Source: Aestuariispira insulae
Lineage (GTDB): Bacteria; Pseudomonadota; Alphaproteobacteria; UBA8366; Aestuariispiraceae
Length of the DNA stretch: 64,000 nt
Direction of reading: 5' to 3'
NCBI RefSeq assembly: GCF_003385955.1
Contig: NZ_QRDW01000002.1
Span: 248,001 to 312,000 of the forward strand
In this document: positions 1-8,748 of the stretch, one piece after another
How the letters are laid out: the number at the start of each line of letters is the position of its first letter
Position numbering within the stretch: the stretch's first letter is position 1
Notes under the pieces: model-generated
Seen by the model: the letters and a program-made list of their open reading frames with translations, nothing else
Told to the model about the DNA's origin: nothing
Database searches by the model: none
Program-made: the position numbers and the translations under genes

Positions 1-138
1 ACCTCATGCTGGTAAGGTGGGGTTATTCACAAATTCGTAACATAACGAAGCCGGTTGCTTCCCTGAAGGAATGAGCCGGGTGAGGCACTTTTGCGGTTTT
101 CGTTATGGTAAAAAAAACAGATAAGAAGGAATGGGTTC

Positions 139-390
139 ATGGCGGGACTGAAAGAAATTACCGGCGGTGTTTGGCTAAAAGAGCTGCGCGAGGAATGGCA
201 GATCACCCGGGCCGAACTGGCCGAGCAGGTTGGTGCCTCCGCGGAGTGGCTGGCGCGCGCCGAAGCGGGTGAGGAATCCGTTGCGGCGAACTTCTTCAAG
301 GATTTTGCCCGCAGCTTCAACATGACTGTTGCTGAATTTGCAAACCGTTATGCCCGTGCCTTTGGCGCGGAGCATGAACAGGCGGCCTGA
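139..390 (+). CDS. small helix-turn-helix (XRE-like) protein
   Basis: An 83-residue protein with a helix-turn-helix-like segment at about residues 20-45, where 'ITRAELAEQVGAS' is followed by 'EWLARAEAG', the spacing of Cro/XRE-type DNA-binding domains. A GAAGGA ribosome site lies 8 bases upstream of the ATG. The rest of the protein is a short helical extension ('FFKDFARSFNMTVAEFANRY') with no ligand or catalytic domain. It is a single-gene unit closed by a strong hairpin terminator. It may be a stand-alone regulator or an accessory DNA-binding protein; no target is evident and no toxin partner is adjacent. Confidence 0.75.
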   Translation: MAGLKEITGGVWLKELREEWQITRAELAEQVGASAEWLARAEAGEESVAANFFKDFARSFNMTVAEFANRYARAFGAEHEQAA

Positions 391-424
391 TCTCGATCAG
401 GAAGACCTGTTTCAATTCGTGCGG

Positions 425-459
425 AACGGCCCGTGAGTGTTTCACTCACGGGCCGTTTT
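425..459 (+). terminator. intrinsic terminator after the HTH gene
   Basis: A perfect 15-bp stem (425-439 pairing with 443-457) closes a TTT loop and runs into a T-rich tail. It follows the HTH stop codon by about 35 bases. It can act in both directions, since a minus-strand gene ends at 529. Confidence 0.85.
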
Positions 460-472
460 GCTTTTAATTTCC

Positions 473-507
473 GGGGCCGCGAGTGTTGCACTCACGGGCC
501 GTTTTGC
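473..507. repeat. imperfect second copy of the terminator hairpin
   Basis: The 19-base right arm of the first terminator (443-461, 'cactcacgggccgttttgc') is repeated exactly at 489-507. The left arm has decayed ('ggccgcgagtg'), so the stem now has mismatches. It lies between convergent genes and looks like a 46-bp tandem duplication of a terminator. Confidence 0.7.
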
Positions 508-528
508 GTTTGAAATTAGGTTTCATGC

Positions 529-1272
529 TCAGCGGTAGGAATCCCAGATCTTCTGGTAGCGGCCATCATAGCGCAGCTGGCGCAGGCCACGGTTGAAATC
601 CCGGATCAGCTGTTCGGCATTGGCCGTCTGGCGCGACATGCACAGATAATAAGGCTGGCTGTTGATCTCGAAATAATGGATGTCGCCCTTGGCGCCGGAG
701 AGCGCATAATTATACAGCAGGATATCCCGGTAGGTGTAGACCGCATCCACGCGCCCGGCCAACAGCATGCGCAGAAGCTGCCGGTCATCATTAGCTTCGA
801 AAACCTCGATATTGCGATTTTGCAGGTCCTTGACCACGGCATAGCCCCGGACAGCGGCAACCCGCAAGCCGGCCAAATCATCCAGGCTGGCAATCTGGCG
901 GTTCATGGCCTGGTTGGCTAAAAAGACCCCCTGGCTGTGAATGCCCAGGATATCGGAAAAGACAAATCCGGCCTCCCGTTCCGGCAGGTAGGAACAGCCG
1001 CATAAACCGTTCACTTCGCCTAATTCCGCCATCTTGAGTGTGCGTTTCCAGGGAAAGAAGCCAAAGCTGGCGGAATATCCCACTTCCTTGAAGGCCTCGC
1101 GGGTGACTTCAACATCAATGCCCAGGCGACTGCCGGTTTCATCTTGGATCTTGAAAGGGGGGAAAGAGGTGCAAGCAAGGCTGATCGGGTCGGCGGCAAA
1201 GGCCTGGCCCCATCCAGTGAGAAAGATAATCCCGCATATCAGCATGCGGAAGCCAGTTAATCGTGAAAACAT
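529..1272 (-). CDS. periplasmic solute-binding protein, family 3 (orphan)
   Basis: A 247-residue protein of the amino-acid-type family 3 solute-binding fold. The N-terminus 'MFSRLTGFRMLICGIIF' ending 'GQAFA' before 'ADP' is a signal peptide, so the mature protein is periplasmic. The family pattern is visible: 'FPPFKIQDE' near the start, 'GIDVEVTREAF', 'LAGLRVAAVRGY' and a C-terminal 'YDGRYQKIWD'. In-frame ATGs exist upstream at 1302 and 1332. The start at 1272 is chosen because GGGGA lies 6 bases before it and the signal peptide begins there. No permease or ATPase gene is adjacent, so it may be a scavenged binding component or a sensory ligand receptor; the ligand is unknown. Confidence 0.8.
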   Translation of the reverse strand: MFSRLTGFRMLICGIIFLTGWGQAFAADPISLACTSFPPFKIQDETGSRLGIDVEVTREAFKEVGYSASFGFFPWKRTLKMAELGEVNGLCGCSYLPEREAGFVFSDILGIHSQGVFLANQAMNRQIASLDDLAGLRVAAVRGYAVVKDLQNRNIEVFEANDDRQLLRMLLAGRVDAVYTYRDILLYNYALSGAKGDIHYFEINSQPYYLCMSRQTANAEQLIRDFNRGLRQLRYDGRYQKIWDSYR

Positions 1273-1352
1273 ACATTGTCCCCGGCTGATTGACCTGTTC
1301 ATCCTACGGACCTGTGCATAATAAGCAATCAATTGTCTTGGAAATAGTATCG

Positions 1353-2174
1353 TCAGACCATTGGCCGACGGCCGCAGGTATCGATGATGGTGGCGATGGC
1401 GTCCGCCGTGCCATGGCCGGAATTCTGGACCTTGGCAAACAGGCCCCCGGTGATCAGCGCATAATCACGCATGATATCCTCAACCCGGGGAATGAGGCCG
1501 TAAAAGCTGGTCGGCACATAAATGGATGAAATCAGGATATCCCGTTTGAAGGCGGCATCGGCGACCTCTGCCGCGGCGCGGTCATCCTCACCATCCTTGA
1601 AGGTATCATCAAAACCGCCGGGCAGATTGTCCGTGATAAGCACGATGATCTTGGTCCTGGCGGTGAATTTCCCCTGGAAATCGCCTGTCTGTTCCCGGCC
1701 CTGGGCGGGCAGGCCGAAAATCACCGTGCGCAGGGCTTCATCCGAGGCTTCCGGTCCGGCGGCCCCGGCGCTGGCGGCAAGGTCATGGATGATCCGGCGC
1801 ACGACCTCTTTTTTCTCGCCGGGGGTCGGCGCAGCGTTCAGATCGGCATCCACTTCAACGAAATCCTTGAAGGTGACCAGGCCGATCTGGAAATCCCCGC
1901 CGGACACCTCGTCCAATAGATCCAGCAGGCGCTGGGATTCCAGCTTCATGTCATAGATCGCGCCTTTCAGACTGAAGGTGTCATCGATCACAAAGACCAG
2001 ATCGGTGGATTTGCATTTGCCGCGCCGATCGTTAACCGCATCTTGTGCCTGAAGGGAGAAGGGGGTGAAGAAGGCAATGAGGACACAGATCGCCATGCCC
2101 GCTGTGACACGGCACCAGACTCGCGGACGCGCCCGCAAAATATAAACTGTCAAACGAGCCAGCTGCGCTGTCAT
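1353..2174 (-). CDS. exported VWA-domain protein
   Basis: A 273-residue protein with a long basic N-terminus, a hydrophobic segment at about residues 27-42 ending 'FSLQAQ', and then a von Willebrand factor A domain. The metal-site motif reads 'VIDDTFS', which fits D-x-S/T-x-S with threonine in the middle. 'IGLVTFKDF' and 'IIVLITDN' are the following core strands. AGGGA lies 6 bases before the ATG. VWA domains outside the cytoplasm usually mediate metal-dependent protein binding. No neighbouring AAA+ or MoxR gene suggests a partner. It sits upstream of the first binding-protein gene on the same strand, 80 bases apart. Confidence 0.75.
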   Translation of the reverse strand: MTAQLARLTVYILRARPRVWCRVTAGMAICVLIAFFTPFSLQAQDAVNDRRGKCKSTDLVFVIDDTFSLKGAIYDMKLESQRLLDLLDEVSGGDFQIGLVTFKDFVEVDADLNAAPTPGEKKEVVRRIIHDLAASAGAAGPEASDEALRTVIFGLPAQGREQTGDFQGKFTARTKIIVLITDNLPGGFDDTFKDGEDDRAAAEVADAAFKRDILISSIYVPTSFYGLIPRVEDIMRDYALITGGLFAKVQNSGHGTADAIATIIDTCGRRPMV

Positions 2175-2285
2175 GTTGATCCCTATAAAGCCTTTAAAAG
2201 ACTACCATATGGATCAAGTTTACCGGAATACCCTATAACGGCTGGTTAACAAATAAAGCGAACGAATAAATCTTTTGTGAGGGAA

Positions 2286-2316
2286 AACAGGCCCGCCTGG
2301 AAGTCCCGGCGGGCCT
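2286..2316 (-). terminator. terminator of the acyl-CoA dehydrogenase operon
   Basis: A 9-bp GC-rich stem (2289-2297 with 2308-2316), read on the minus strand, is followed by 'gttttccc'. It lies just beyond the stop codon of the gene ending at 2327. Confidence 0.7.
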
Positions 2317-2326
2317 ATGGATTCTG

Positions 2327-4117
2327 TTATAGTATCTCTTCGTCGATGGCGGCCAATGTCTTGTGGCCTTCGGTGATCGGGATCAGCAGGGCCGGGGCCT
2401 GGCTGAGGACATTTTCCGCATAAAAGCGCGCGGTTGCCAGTTTTGCGGCGTAAAACTTTTGGTCGCCTTCACCGCTTTCCAGCTTGGCGCAGGCCACCAC
2501 GGCGGCTTTCGCCAGCATGATGCCACCCGCCACCGTGCCGAACAGGCGCAACAGATAGGCTGCGGCCCCGCCGGCCGCGTCCGGGTCTTTTTTGCCCTCT
2601 TCCAACAGCCAGTCACCGGCTTGTTCCAGAGTATCGATCCCGGCGGCCAGATATTTGCGGATCACCGCGATGTCGTCGTTGCTGAGCCCGTTCAGCCGGT
2701 TGATGAAACTATGGGCCTCGTCCAAATATTCATCCAGCGCCTTGCCGTCATCAAACATTATCTTGCGCCCGACCAGATCCATGGCCTGGATGCCGTTGGT
2801 GCCTTCATAAATTGGCAGGATGCGCGAATCGCGGAAATGCTGGGCTGCGCCGGTTTCCTCGATGAAGCCCATGCCGCCATGAACCTGCACGCCCATAGAG
2901 GTCAGCTCGACCGCCAGATCCGTGAACCAGCCCTTGATCACCGGCGTCATCAAGCCGACGCGCCTGGTCGCCCAGGCATACCAGCTTTCTTCGCCATGGC
3001 GTTTGGAGATATCCATCAGGCACATGGTGTCGGTGATGACCGCGCGCATGGCCTCCGTATAGGCGCGCATGGTCATAAGCATGCGCCTGACATCGGCATG
3101 TTCGATGATCGGGGCGGCGCCGGCCTTGGGATCATGGCCGCGGCCCTGGCGGCGTTCCCGGGCAAAATCGGCGGCCTGCTGATAGGCACGTTCAGCCACG
3201 GAAAGCCCCTGCTGGCCGACGGCGAGCCGGGCATTGTTCATCATGGTGAACATGCAGGCCAGGCCCTTATTCTCTTCCCCGACCAGATAGCCGATCGCGC
3301 CCTCATTATCGCCATAAGACATGACACAGGTCGGGCTGCCATGGATGCCAAGCTTATGTTCGATCGAGACACAGCGCAGGTCATTGCGCTCACCCGGCGT
3401 GCCGTCGTTGTTCAGCAGAAATTTCGGCACCAGGAAGAGTGAGATCCCTTTCACCCCTTCGGGCGCGTCGGGCAACCTGGCCAGCACCAGATGGATGATG
3501 TTGCCGGTCATCTCATGCTCACCATAGGTGATGAAAATCTTCTGTCCCTTGATCCGGTAATGGTCGCCGTCCCGCTCGGCGCGTGATTTGACCAGGGACA
3601 GATCCGATCCGGCCTGCGGCTCGGTCAGGTTCATGGTGCCGGACCATTCGCCTGAAATCATCTTTTCCAGATATTGGGCTTTGAGATCATCACTGGCATG
3701 GGCGGTGATCGCCTCGACCGCGCCCTGGTTCAGCAGCGGGCAGAGCGCCCAGGCCAGATTGGCGGACTGCCACATTTCCTGGATCGAGGAAGAAAGCGCC
3801 CAGGGCAGGCCCTGGCCACCGTAATCAGGCTCAAAAGGAACCGAATTCCAGCCGCCTTCCACATAGGCTTTATAGGCCTCTTCAAACCCGTCGGGCACCC
3901 GTACAACGCCGTTGTCCCATTGCGCGCCCTGGCGATCGCCTGGGCCGTTGGTCGGCGCGATCACGTCGGTGGCAAGTTTGGAGGCCTCATCCAGCACCGC
4001 ATCCAGCAGGTCGGCAGTGACCTCTTCACAGCCGGGCAGGCCCTGGAGCTGTTCCAGGATGCCCATTTCCTTATAGATGAACTGCAGATCTTTCAGCGGT
4101 GCGTTATAGACGGTCAT
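2327..4117 (-). CDS. acyl-CoA dehydrogenase (long FadE-like, C-terminal extension)
   Basis: A 596-residue flavoprotein of the acyl-CoA dehydrogenase family that introduces the alpha,beta double bond in beta-oxidation. It begins with the short N-terminal domain 'YNAPLKDLQFIYKEM' typical of the ~590-residue bacterial type. The middle domain has 'MNLTEPQAGSDL' and 'GQKIFITYGEH'. The catalytic base is probably Glu438 in 'LPIYEGTNGIQ', the position used by medium/short-chain types. Residues after about 460 form the extra C-terminal domain. Its ATG overlaps the stop of the upstream FAD-oxidoreductase gene in an ATGA junction, so the two are co-translated. Chain-length preference cannot be read from the sequence. 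Confidence 0.92.
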   Translation of the reverse strand: MTVYNAPLKDLQFIYKEMGILEQLQGLPGCEEVTADLLDAVLDEASKLATDVIAPTNGPGDRQGAQWDNGVVRVPDGFEEAYKAYVEGGWNSVPFEPDYGGQGLPWALSSSIQEMWQSANLAWALCPLLNQGAVEAITAHASDDLKAQYLEKMISGEWSGTMNLTEPQAGSDLSLVKSRAERDGDHYRIKGQKIFITYGEHEMTGNIIHLVLARLPDAPEGVKGISLFLVPKFLLNNDGTPGERNDLRCVSIEHKLGIHGSPTCVMSYGDNEGAIGYLVGEENKGLACMFTMMNNARLAVGQQGLSVAERAYQQAADFARERRQGRGHDPKAGAAPIIEHADVRRMLMTMRAYTEAMRAVITDTMCLMDISKRHGEESWYAWATRRVGLMTPVIKGWFTDLAVELTSMGVQVHGGMGFIEETGAAQHFRDSRILPIYEGTNGIQAMDLVGRKIMFDDGKALDEYLDEAHSFINRLNGLSNDDIAVIRKYLAAGIDTLEQAGDWLLEEGKKDPDAAGGAAAYLLRLFGTVAGGIMLAKAAVVACAKLESGEGDQKFYAAKLATARFYAENVLSQAPALLIPITEGHKTLAAIDEEIL

Positions 4118-5583
4118 GGCCTGTTCTCTCTTATGGGTTTCTTGTCGTTATCGTTTGTTTCGGTCGGCAATAATATGCCGGGATTCATGATATTGTCGGG
4201 ATCGAGCGCTTTCTTGATAGCACGCATCAGATCCAGGCTCACCGGATCGCCATAGCGGGCCAGGTCATCGCGTTTTTTCCGGCCGATTCCGTGTTCCGCG
4301 CTGATCGATCCGCCAAGGCTTTGGGTGATGTCATACACGATCCGGTGCAAATCCTCTTCTCTCGCTTTGAATGCGGCGGGGGCCATGCCCTCGGGCTGGC
4401 TCAGATTATAATGGATGTTGCCATCGCCCACATGGCCGAAAGGATAGGGGCGGATGCCGGGGCAGGCCTCGGTGACGGCCTCATTGGCCTGGCGGATGAA
4501 GGCGGGAACGGCCTGGACCGGGACAGAAATATCATGCTTGATCGAGGCGCCTTCCGGCTTTTGCGCGGCCACAATGGCTTCGCGCAGACGCCAGAGGTCC
4601 GACCGCTGGCCTTCATTCTGTGCGATCATGGCATCCGTGATCAGGCCTGCCTCAAACGCGCCCTCCAAGAAGCTCTCCAGATCCTTGTTCGTGGATGGGG
4701 CCGCGCCGCTGCCGGAAAATTCCAGCAGCACACACCAGTCGGGAATATCATCGAGCGGCGGCCGGGTGTTTGGCACATGACGGGAGGCGAATTCGACCGC
4801 CCGGGCCGGGATCAACTCAAAAGAGGATACGGCATCACCGCTGTCGGCACGGGCACGGCCCAGAAGGTCAACGGCAGAGTCCAGGCTGTCCAGCGCGCAA
4901 AAGGCGGTCGCCTGGCTGGTCGGGCGGGGGAACAGCCGCAGGACCGCTTTGGTGATAATGCCAAGCGTGCCTTCGGATCCAATCAGAAGATGTTTAAGAT
5001 CATAGCCGGTATTGTCCTTGCGCAGCGCGGTGAGTGCGTTCATGACCCGTCCGTCCGGCATGACCGCTTCCAGTCCAAGAACCAGATCACGGGTATTGCC
5101 ATAGCGCAGGACGTTGATACCGCCCGCATTGCTGGCCAGGTTGCCACCAATCTGGCAGGAACCCTCCGCGCCCAGGCTGAGGGGGAAGAAACGGTCGGCA
5201 TCCGCTGCCGCCTGCTGGATATTTTGCAGGATACAGCCTGCCTCCACCGTGATGGCATGGCCCTCGGGATCGATCTCCAGGATATTATTCATCCGGGAAA
5301 GATTGATCAGCAGGGCGGTGCCCGTTTCGTCCGGGGTCGCACCGCCAACCCGGCCCGTATTGCCGCCCTGGGGCACGATCGGGATCCGGTGATGGGCGCA
5401 TAGGGTGACGATCCGGGAAACTTCTTCCGTCGTGGCGGGCAGGGCCAGACCGAGACAGCGGCCCTGATAACTGCCTCTGGAATCCACCAGATGCGGCGCA
5501 AGCATGCCATCTTCGTCGGCCCAGCCTTTGGACCCCAGAATCTGTTTGATTTGTTCAATCGCCGGATGCGGCGGCATGATCAT
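4114..5583 (-). CDS. FAD-linked oxidase, D-2-hydroxyacid dehydrogenase type (GlcD-like)
   Basis: A 489-residue flavoenzyme of the PCMH/FAD-linked oxidase family (GlcD, D-lactate and D-2-hydroxyglutarate dehydrogenases). The FAD-binding loop 'PQGGNTGRVGG' is at about residue 72. 'GSEGTLGIITKAVL' follows at about 205. The C-terminal substrate/metal region holds 'HVGDGNIHYN' and 'EHGIGRKKRDDL'. It probably oxidises a D-2-hydroxyacid and passes electrons to a quinone or electron-transfer flavoprotein. The coupling to an acyl-CoA dehydrogenase through the ATGA overlap suggests a shared catabolic route or electron acceptor. The exact substrate is not determinable. GGGAGAT precedes the start. Confidence 0.88.
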   Translation of the reverse strand: MIMPPHPAIEQIKQILGSKGWADEDGMLAPHLVDSRGSYQGRCLGLALPATTEEVSRIVTLCAHHRIPIVPQGGNTGRVGGATPDETGTALLINLSRMNNILEIDPEGHAITVEAGCILQNIQQAAADADRFFPLSLGAEGSCQIGGNLASNAGGINVLRYGNTRDLVLGLEAVMPDGRVMNALTALRKDNTGYDLKHLLIGSEGTLGIITKAVLRLFPRPTSQATAFCALDSLDSAVDLLGRARADSGDAVSSFELIPARAVEFASRHVPNTRPPLDDIPDWCVLLEFSGSGAAPSTNKDLESFLEGAFEAGLITDAMIAQNEGQRSDLWRLREAIVAAQKPEGASIKHDISVPVQAVPAFIRQANEAVTEACPGIRPYPFGHVGDGNIHYNLSQPEGMAPAAFKAREEDLHRIVYDITQSLGGSISAEHGIGRKKRDDLARYGDPVSLDLMRAIKKALDPDNIMNPGILLPTETNDNDKKPIRENRP

Positions 5584-5641
5584 CTCCCTGTATTCTCATG
5601 GAGATGTACCGCATCGCACAAAAACAGGCAAGCATGTTAAC

Positions 5642-6583
5642 CTATAGGTAAGATGCACGACGTATGCGATCATTTATCGCCAGGCCCAATCCGGTTTCCG
5701 GGATTGGCGCGATGGCAATGGCGGAAAAGCGCGGATTGTCCAGCTGATGCAGCATGATGAATAGGTTGGCTGCCGCTTCGCGCAGATCCCCCGAGGGGCT
5801 GAGATTAAGGGTCGCGCTGGGGCAATCACCCAGGCCCAACCAGGCTTCGCCAGCGTTTGGTTCGGTCACATTCAGCCTGACCGGTAGGCCCGGTGCATAA
5901 TGGGATGACAGCATGCCGGGCGATTTCGGCGCGTGATCGTCGCTGGCTGCCCGCAAGAGGGTGACCCCCAAGCAATCCTCAATCGCCTCAACCGCGATGC
6001 CGCCCGGCCGCAGCAGGGTGGGCCTGTCGCCGGATGCATCAATAATGGTGCTTTCAACCCCAACCTTGCAGGGGCCGCCATCCAGGATCATGGTGACCTT
6101 TTCACCAAGGGATGCCGCCACATGGGCTGCTTCCGTCGGGGACAGCCTGCCGCTGGCATTGGCGCTGGGCGCGGCAATGGGCCTGTCGGCCACGCGTAAG
6201 AGATCACGCGCCCCGCCATGGGCGGGCACCCGGACCGCGACCGTATCCAGACCGGCACTGACCAGCTTTGACAATCGGTCCTTTTTCAGACGCGGCAGCA
6301 CCAGGGTCAGGGCCCCCGGCCAGAAACGGTCGGCCAGTTTATGCCCGATCTCGGTCATCTCCGCATAGCGGGCAACCTCCCGGGCGCTGGGCAGATGCAC
6401 GATCAGAGGATTGAAGCTGGGCCGCCCCTTGGCCTCATAAATCCCGGCCACCGCATGATCATTGGTGGCATCCGCCCCAAGGCCGTAAACGGTCTCGGTC
6501 GGAAAGGCCACCAGCTCGCCCGCCCGCAGCGCCTTAGCCGCAGCGGCAATGCCTTTGTCATCCATGGGTGTGATCATGCTCAT
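5642..6583 (-). CDS. tsaC/sua5: L-threonylcarbamoyladenylate synthase, Sua5 type
   Basis: A 313-residue protein combining the YrdC/TsaC catalytic domain (residues 1-200) with the C-terminal Sua5 domain. Motifs are 'VAFPTETVYGLGADATN' near the start, 'SANASGRLSPTEA' in the nucleotide-binding region and the linker 'SPGMLSSHYAP'. It makes threonylcarbamoyl-AMP from threonine, bicarbonate and ATP, for the t6A37 modification of ANN-decoding tRNAs together with TsaD. About 55 bases separate it from the upstream gene at 6638, so the two may be cotranscribed. Confidence 0.93.
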   Translation of the reverse strand: MSMITPMDDKGIAAAAKALRAGELVAFPTETVYGLGADATNDHAVAGIYEAKGRPSFNPLIVHLPSAREVARYAEMTEIGHKLADRFWPGALTLVLPRLKKDRLSKLVSAGLDTVAVRVPAHGGARDLLRVADRPIAAPSANASGRLSPTEAAHVAASLGEKVTMILDGGPCKVGVESTIIDASGDRPTLLRPGGIAVEAIEDCLGVTLLRAASDDHAPKSPGMLSSHYAPGLPVRLNVTEPNAGEAWLGLGDCPSATLNLSPSGDLREAAANLFIMLHQLDNPRFSAIAIAPIPETGLGLAINDRIRRASYL

Positions 6584-6637
6584 GAAACGCCTTTGATCAC
6601 AAAAACAGGGGTTTTGGCAAGTGCGATGGCGGATGGA

Positions 6638-7189
6638 TCAATCATCGAAAATGCCGGTGGGTCTGCCGTCCACGCTTGTTTGGTTTTTCCGCCGCCAATA
6701 AACCATGACCCGATCCGGACCCATTTTGGCATAGAAGGGCTCTAATTCCTCAGGCCCACGCTGCCCCTGGTAATCAAACAGCGGCACGCCGGTGCCACAG
6801 GAAACCTGGACCAGATCGATTGTCAGGTCAAAGATCTGCCGGGCACCTGCCATGGCGGGGAATAGTCCGGCCAATTCCTCCCACGCATCATCGCGTGGGT
6901 GAATGGTTTTTGCCTGCCCATAGACCCGGATGATTTTGGCCATCCCCTCAAAGGCGCAGAACATCAGGGTCATCCGATCCGATTCAAGAATGTGGGCCGC
7001 TGTTTCATTGCCACTGCCCGACAGGTTGAGCCAGACGAGACGACCTGGCGACAGGACTTTCAGGCTGTCCATGCCCTTGGGCGAAAGATTGACCCGTCCG
7101 GTGGGCGCGGCGGTGGCGACGAAAAACATATGCTGGGCTTCGATGAAACGGATGAAACTGGCGCGCAGTTCCGTTGGTTTCTTGGCCAT
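6638..7189 (-). CDS. pyridoxamine 5'-phosphate oxidase-like split-barrel protein
   Basis: A 183-residue protein with the flavin-binding split-barrel fold. 'FFVATAAPTGRVNLSPKGMD' at about residues 22-41 is the usual first strand pair. It is followed by 'RLVWLNLSGSGNETAAHI' and 'MTLMFCAFEG'. This subgroup is commonly annotated as a pyridoxamine phosphate oxidase family or general stress protein and may bind FMN or F420-like cofactors. The specific residues that would make it a true PdxH are not evident. GGGAGG lies about 10 bases before the ATG. Confidence 0.8.
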   Translation of the reverse strand: MAKKPTELRASFIRFIEAQHMFFVATAAPTGRVNLSPKGMDSLKVLSPGRLVWLNLSGSGNETAAHILESDRMTLMFCAFEGMAKIIRVYGQAKTIHPRDDAWEELAGLFPAMAGARQIFDLTIDLVQVSCGTGVPLFDYQGQRGPEELEPFYAKMGPDRVMVYWRRKNQTSVDGRPTGIFDD

Positions 7190-7334
7190 GGCGGATTGCC
7201 TCCCCTGTTATGATGCCGTTCTTTTCTAAGCCCAGACTGCTGACAGCCTCATGTCAGCATGTGACGCTGATCGCGGCCATGATTAACAGGAACAGGGAGG
7301 GCCGTTTCGTCTTATCTCACTGGCTTTTTTAGAA

Positions 7335-8087
7335 TCAGTCCAGATACCGGGAGATTATTTCGGCAATTTCATGCTCCGCCCACATGGTTTTGAGCGCCTG
7401 GTCGATCCGGTCCCGCAATGCGGGCATGCCTTCGGCCGCCTTGCTGTAGCCGATAAAGGCCGGTGTGCGGTTCAGGGGCGGTTCCAGGATGGTGACTTGG
7501 CCCCGGTGGCCGGTTGTCTTCAACAGATAGCGGATGGTCAGGCGGTCGGATGCCATGGTGGCAATGCGGTTACGCGCCAACATGCGTATACCGGTAACAC
7601 TGTCCGGCACGTCGATCTTTCTCAGCATGCCATCGGTGAAGGCCTGATCGATATTCTTGCCGAGGCTGAATCCCATGGGGGTGCCGATATCCTGATCCGC
7701 AAGCGATTGCAATGTTCCGTCATAGCGGATGGGCTTGCCCCGCGGTACCGCAAGCACGATCTCCTCATAGGAGAGCGGTTGCTTGGCATAATGCATGTAG
7801 GTGGCGCGCTCTTCGGTATAAAACAGGGTGAACATCAGGTGCGATTTGCCCGACCGGATTTCAGTCAGGGCCCGTTTCTGCGGCACATGGAACAGCTCAA
7901 GCGGTTCACCAGCCCTACGGAAGGCCGCGCGAACAATATCGGTGACAATCCCGGTGATTTCCTGGTTTTGCACAATCATATAGGGTGGATAATGCACGGT
8001 GACGCCGCGATAGGCCTCTTGGGCCTGTCCGGGCGGGGAGATCGCGGCTATCCCCAGGGCTGCCGCGAAAATTACTGGGAATCGCAT
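7335..8087 (-). CDS. periplasmic solute-binding protein, family 3 (orphan)
   Basis: A 250-residue binding protein. The frame stays open upstream to 8357, but the signal peptide 'MRFPVIFAAALGIAAI' ending 'PGQAQ' fixes the start at 8087; the longer form would also overlap the divergent gene at 8168. Family 3 features include 'TVHYPPYMIVQNQEITGIV', a polar pocket region 'KSHLMFTLFYTEERA' and 'GTPMGFSLGKNIDQAF'. There is no transporter gene nearby. It is the second of four such orphan proteins in this window; all are divergent from one another and probably have different ligands. Confidence 0.8.
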   Translation of the reverse strand: MRFPVIFAAALGIAAISPPGQAQEAYRGVTVHYPPYMIVQNQEITGIVTDIVRAAFRRAGEPLELFHVPQKRALTEIRSGKSHLMFTLFYTEERATYMHYAKQPLSYEEIVLAVPRGKPIRYDGTLQSLADQDIGTPMGFSLGKNIDQAFTDGMLRKIDVPDSVTGIRMLARNRIATMASDRLTIRYLLKTTGHRGQVTILEPPLNRTPAFIGYSKAAEGMPALRDRIDQALKTMWAEHEIAEIISRYLD

Positions 8088-8167
8088 GGGTTTCGGGCCT
8101 AAGCTTGGGATAAGAATATCCGGATGATAAACCGGAACTATTAAATTTAGCTGAATGGGGAGAGGGG

Positions 8168-8623
8168 ATGCATTCCAAATATCTTGATGAGTTTGAAGCG
8201 GGGCAGGCCTACACAACCGCCAAGGCCAGCCTGTCGGAAGGCCAGATCCTGGATTTTGCCATGATGTATGATCCCCAGCATATGCATATCGATCATCAGG
8301 CGGCGGAAACCGGGCCTTTTGGCGGGGTAATCGCCAGCGGCTTCCAGACCCTCTCACTCTCGTTCCGCCTGTTTTACGATTTGGGCCTGATCCGGCAGAC
8401 CAATATCATCGGGGTTGGCATGGATGAATTGCGCTGGACTGCGCCGGTCTATCCGAAAGATGCACTGCAGGTGATGGCCCGGGTGACAGAGGTGCGCCCC
8501 AGCGCGTCAAAGCCGGACCGCGGCACATTGAAATGGTATTTGGAAACCATCAATCACAAGGGTGACATGGTAATGCATGTGGATCTGATCATGATTTTGC
8601 GCCGGGATCCATCGCAGGCCTAG
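8168..8623 (+). CDS. MaoC-family (R)-hydratase-like protein
   Basis: A 151-residue single hot-dog protein of the MaoC dehydratase family. The hydratase signature is visible as 'DFAMMYDPQHMHID', where Asp and His act on the enoyl/3-hydroxyacyl thioester, followed by 'GPFGGVIASG'. GGGAGAGGGG immediately precedes the ATG. It probably hydrates an enoyl-CoA or dehydrates a 3-hydroxyacyl-CoA. The gene is divergent from the binding protein on its left, with an 80-base shared promoter region. Confidence 0.88.
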   Translation: MHSKYLDEFEAGQAYTTAKASLSEGQILDFAMMYDPQHMHIDHQAAETGPFGGVIASGFQTLSLSFRLFYDLGLIRQTNIIGVGMDELRWTAPVYPKDALQVMARVTEVRPSASKPDRGTLKWYLETINHKGDMVMHVDLIMILRRDPSQA

Positions 8624-8748
8624 GGGAGGTGCAGCAATTTGGAAATTGTTTTTATTTCCAAGGGCCGTGCTAAGGTGCTAATCAAGCGGAAGGAACCGGG
8701 ACCGTAGAATTCCGGCGCGTAGGGAAATTTAAGGGAGCAGCCGTTTAC

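Noticed and set aside
2363-3442. A 359-codon open frame antisense to the acyl-CoA dehydrogenase gene
   Set aside because: Composition is typical of an antisense frame and no ribosome site precedes it; the acyl-CoA dehydrogenase on the other strand has full family motifs.
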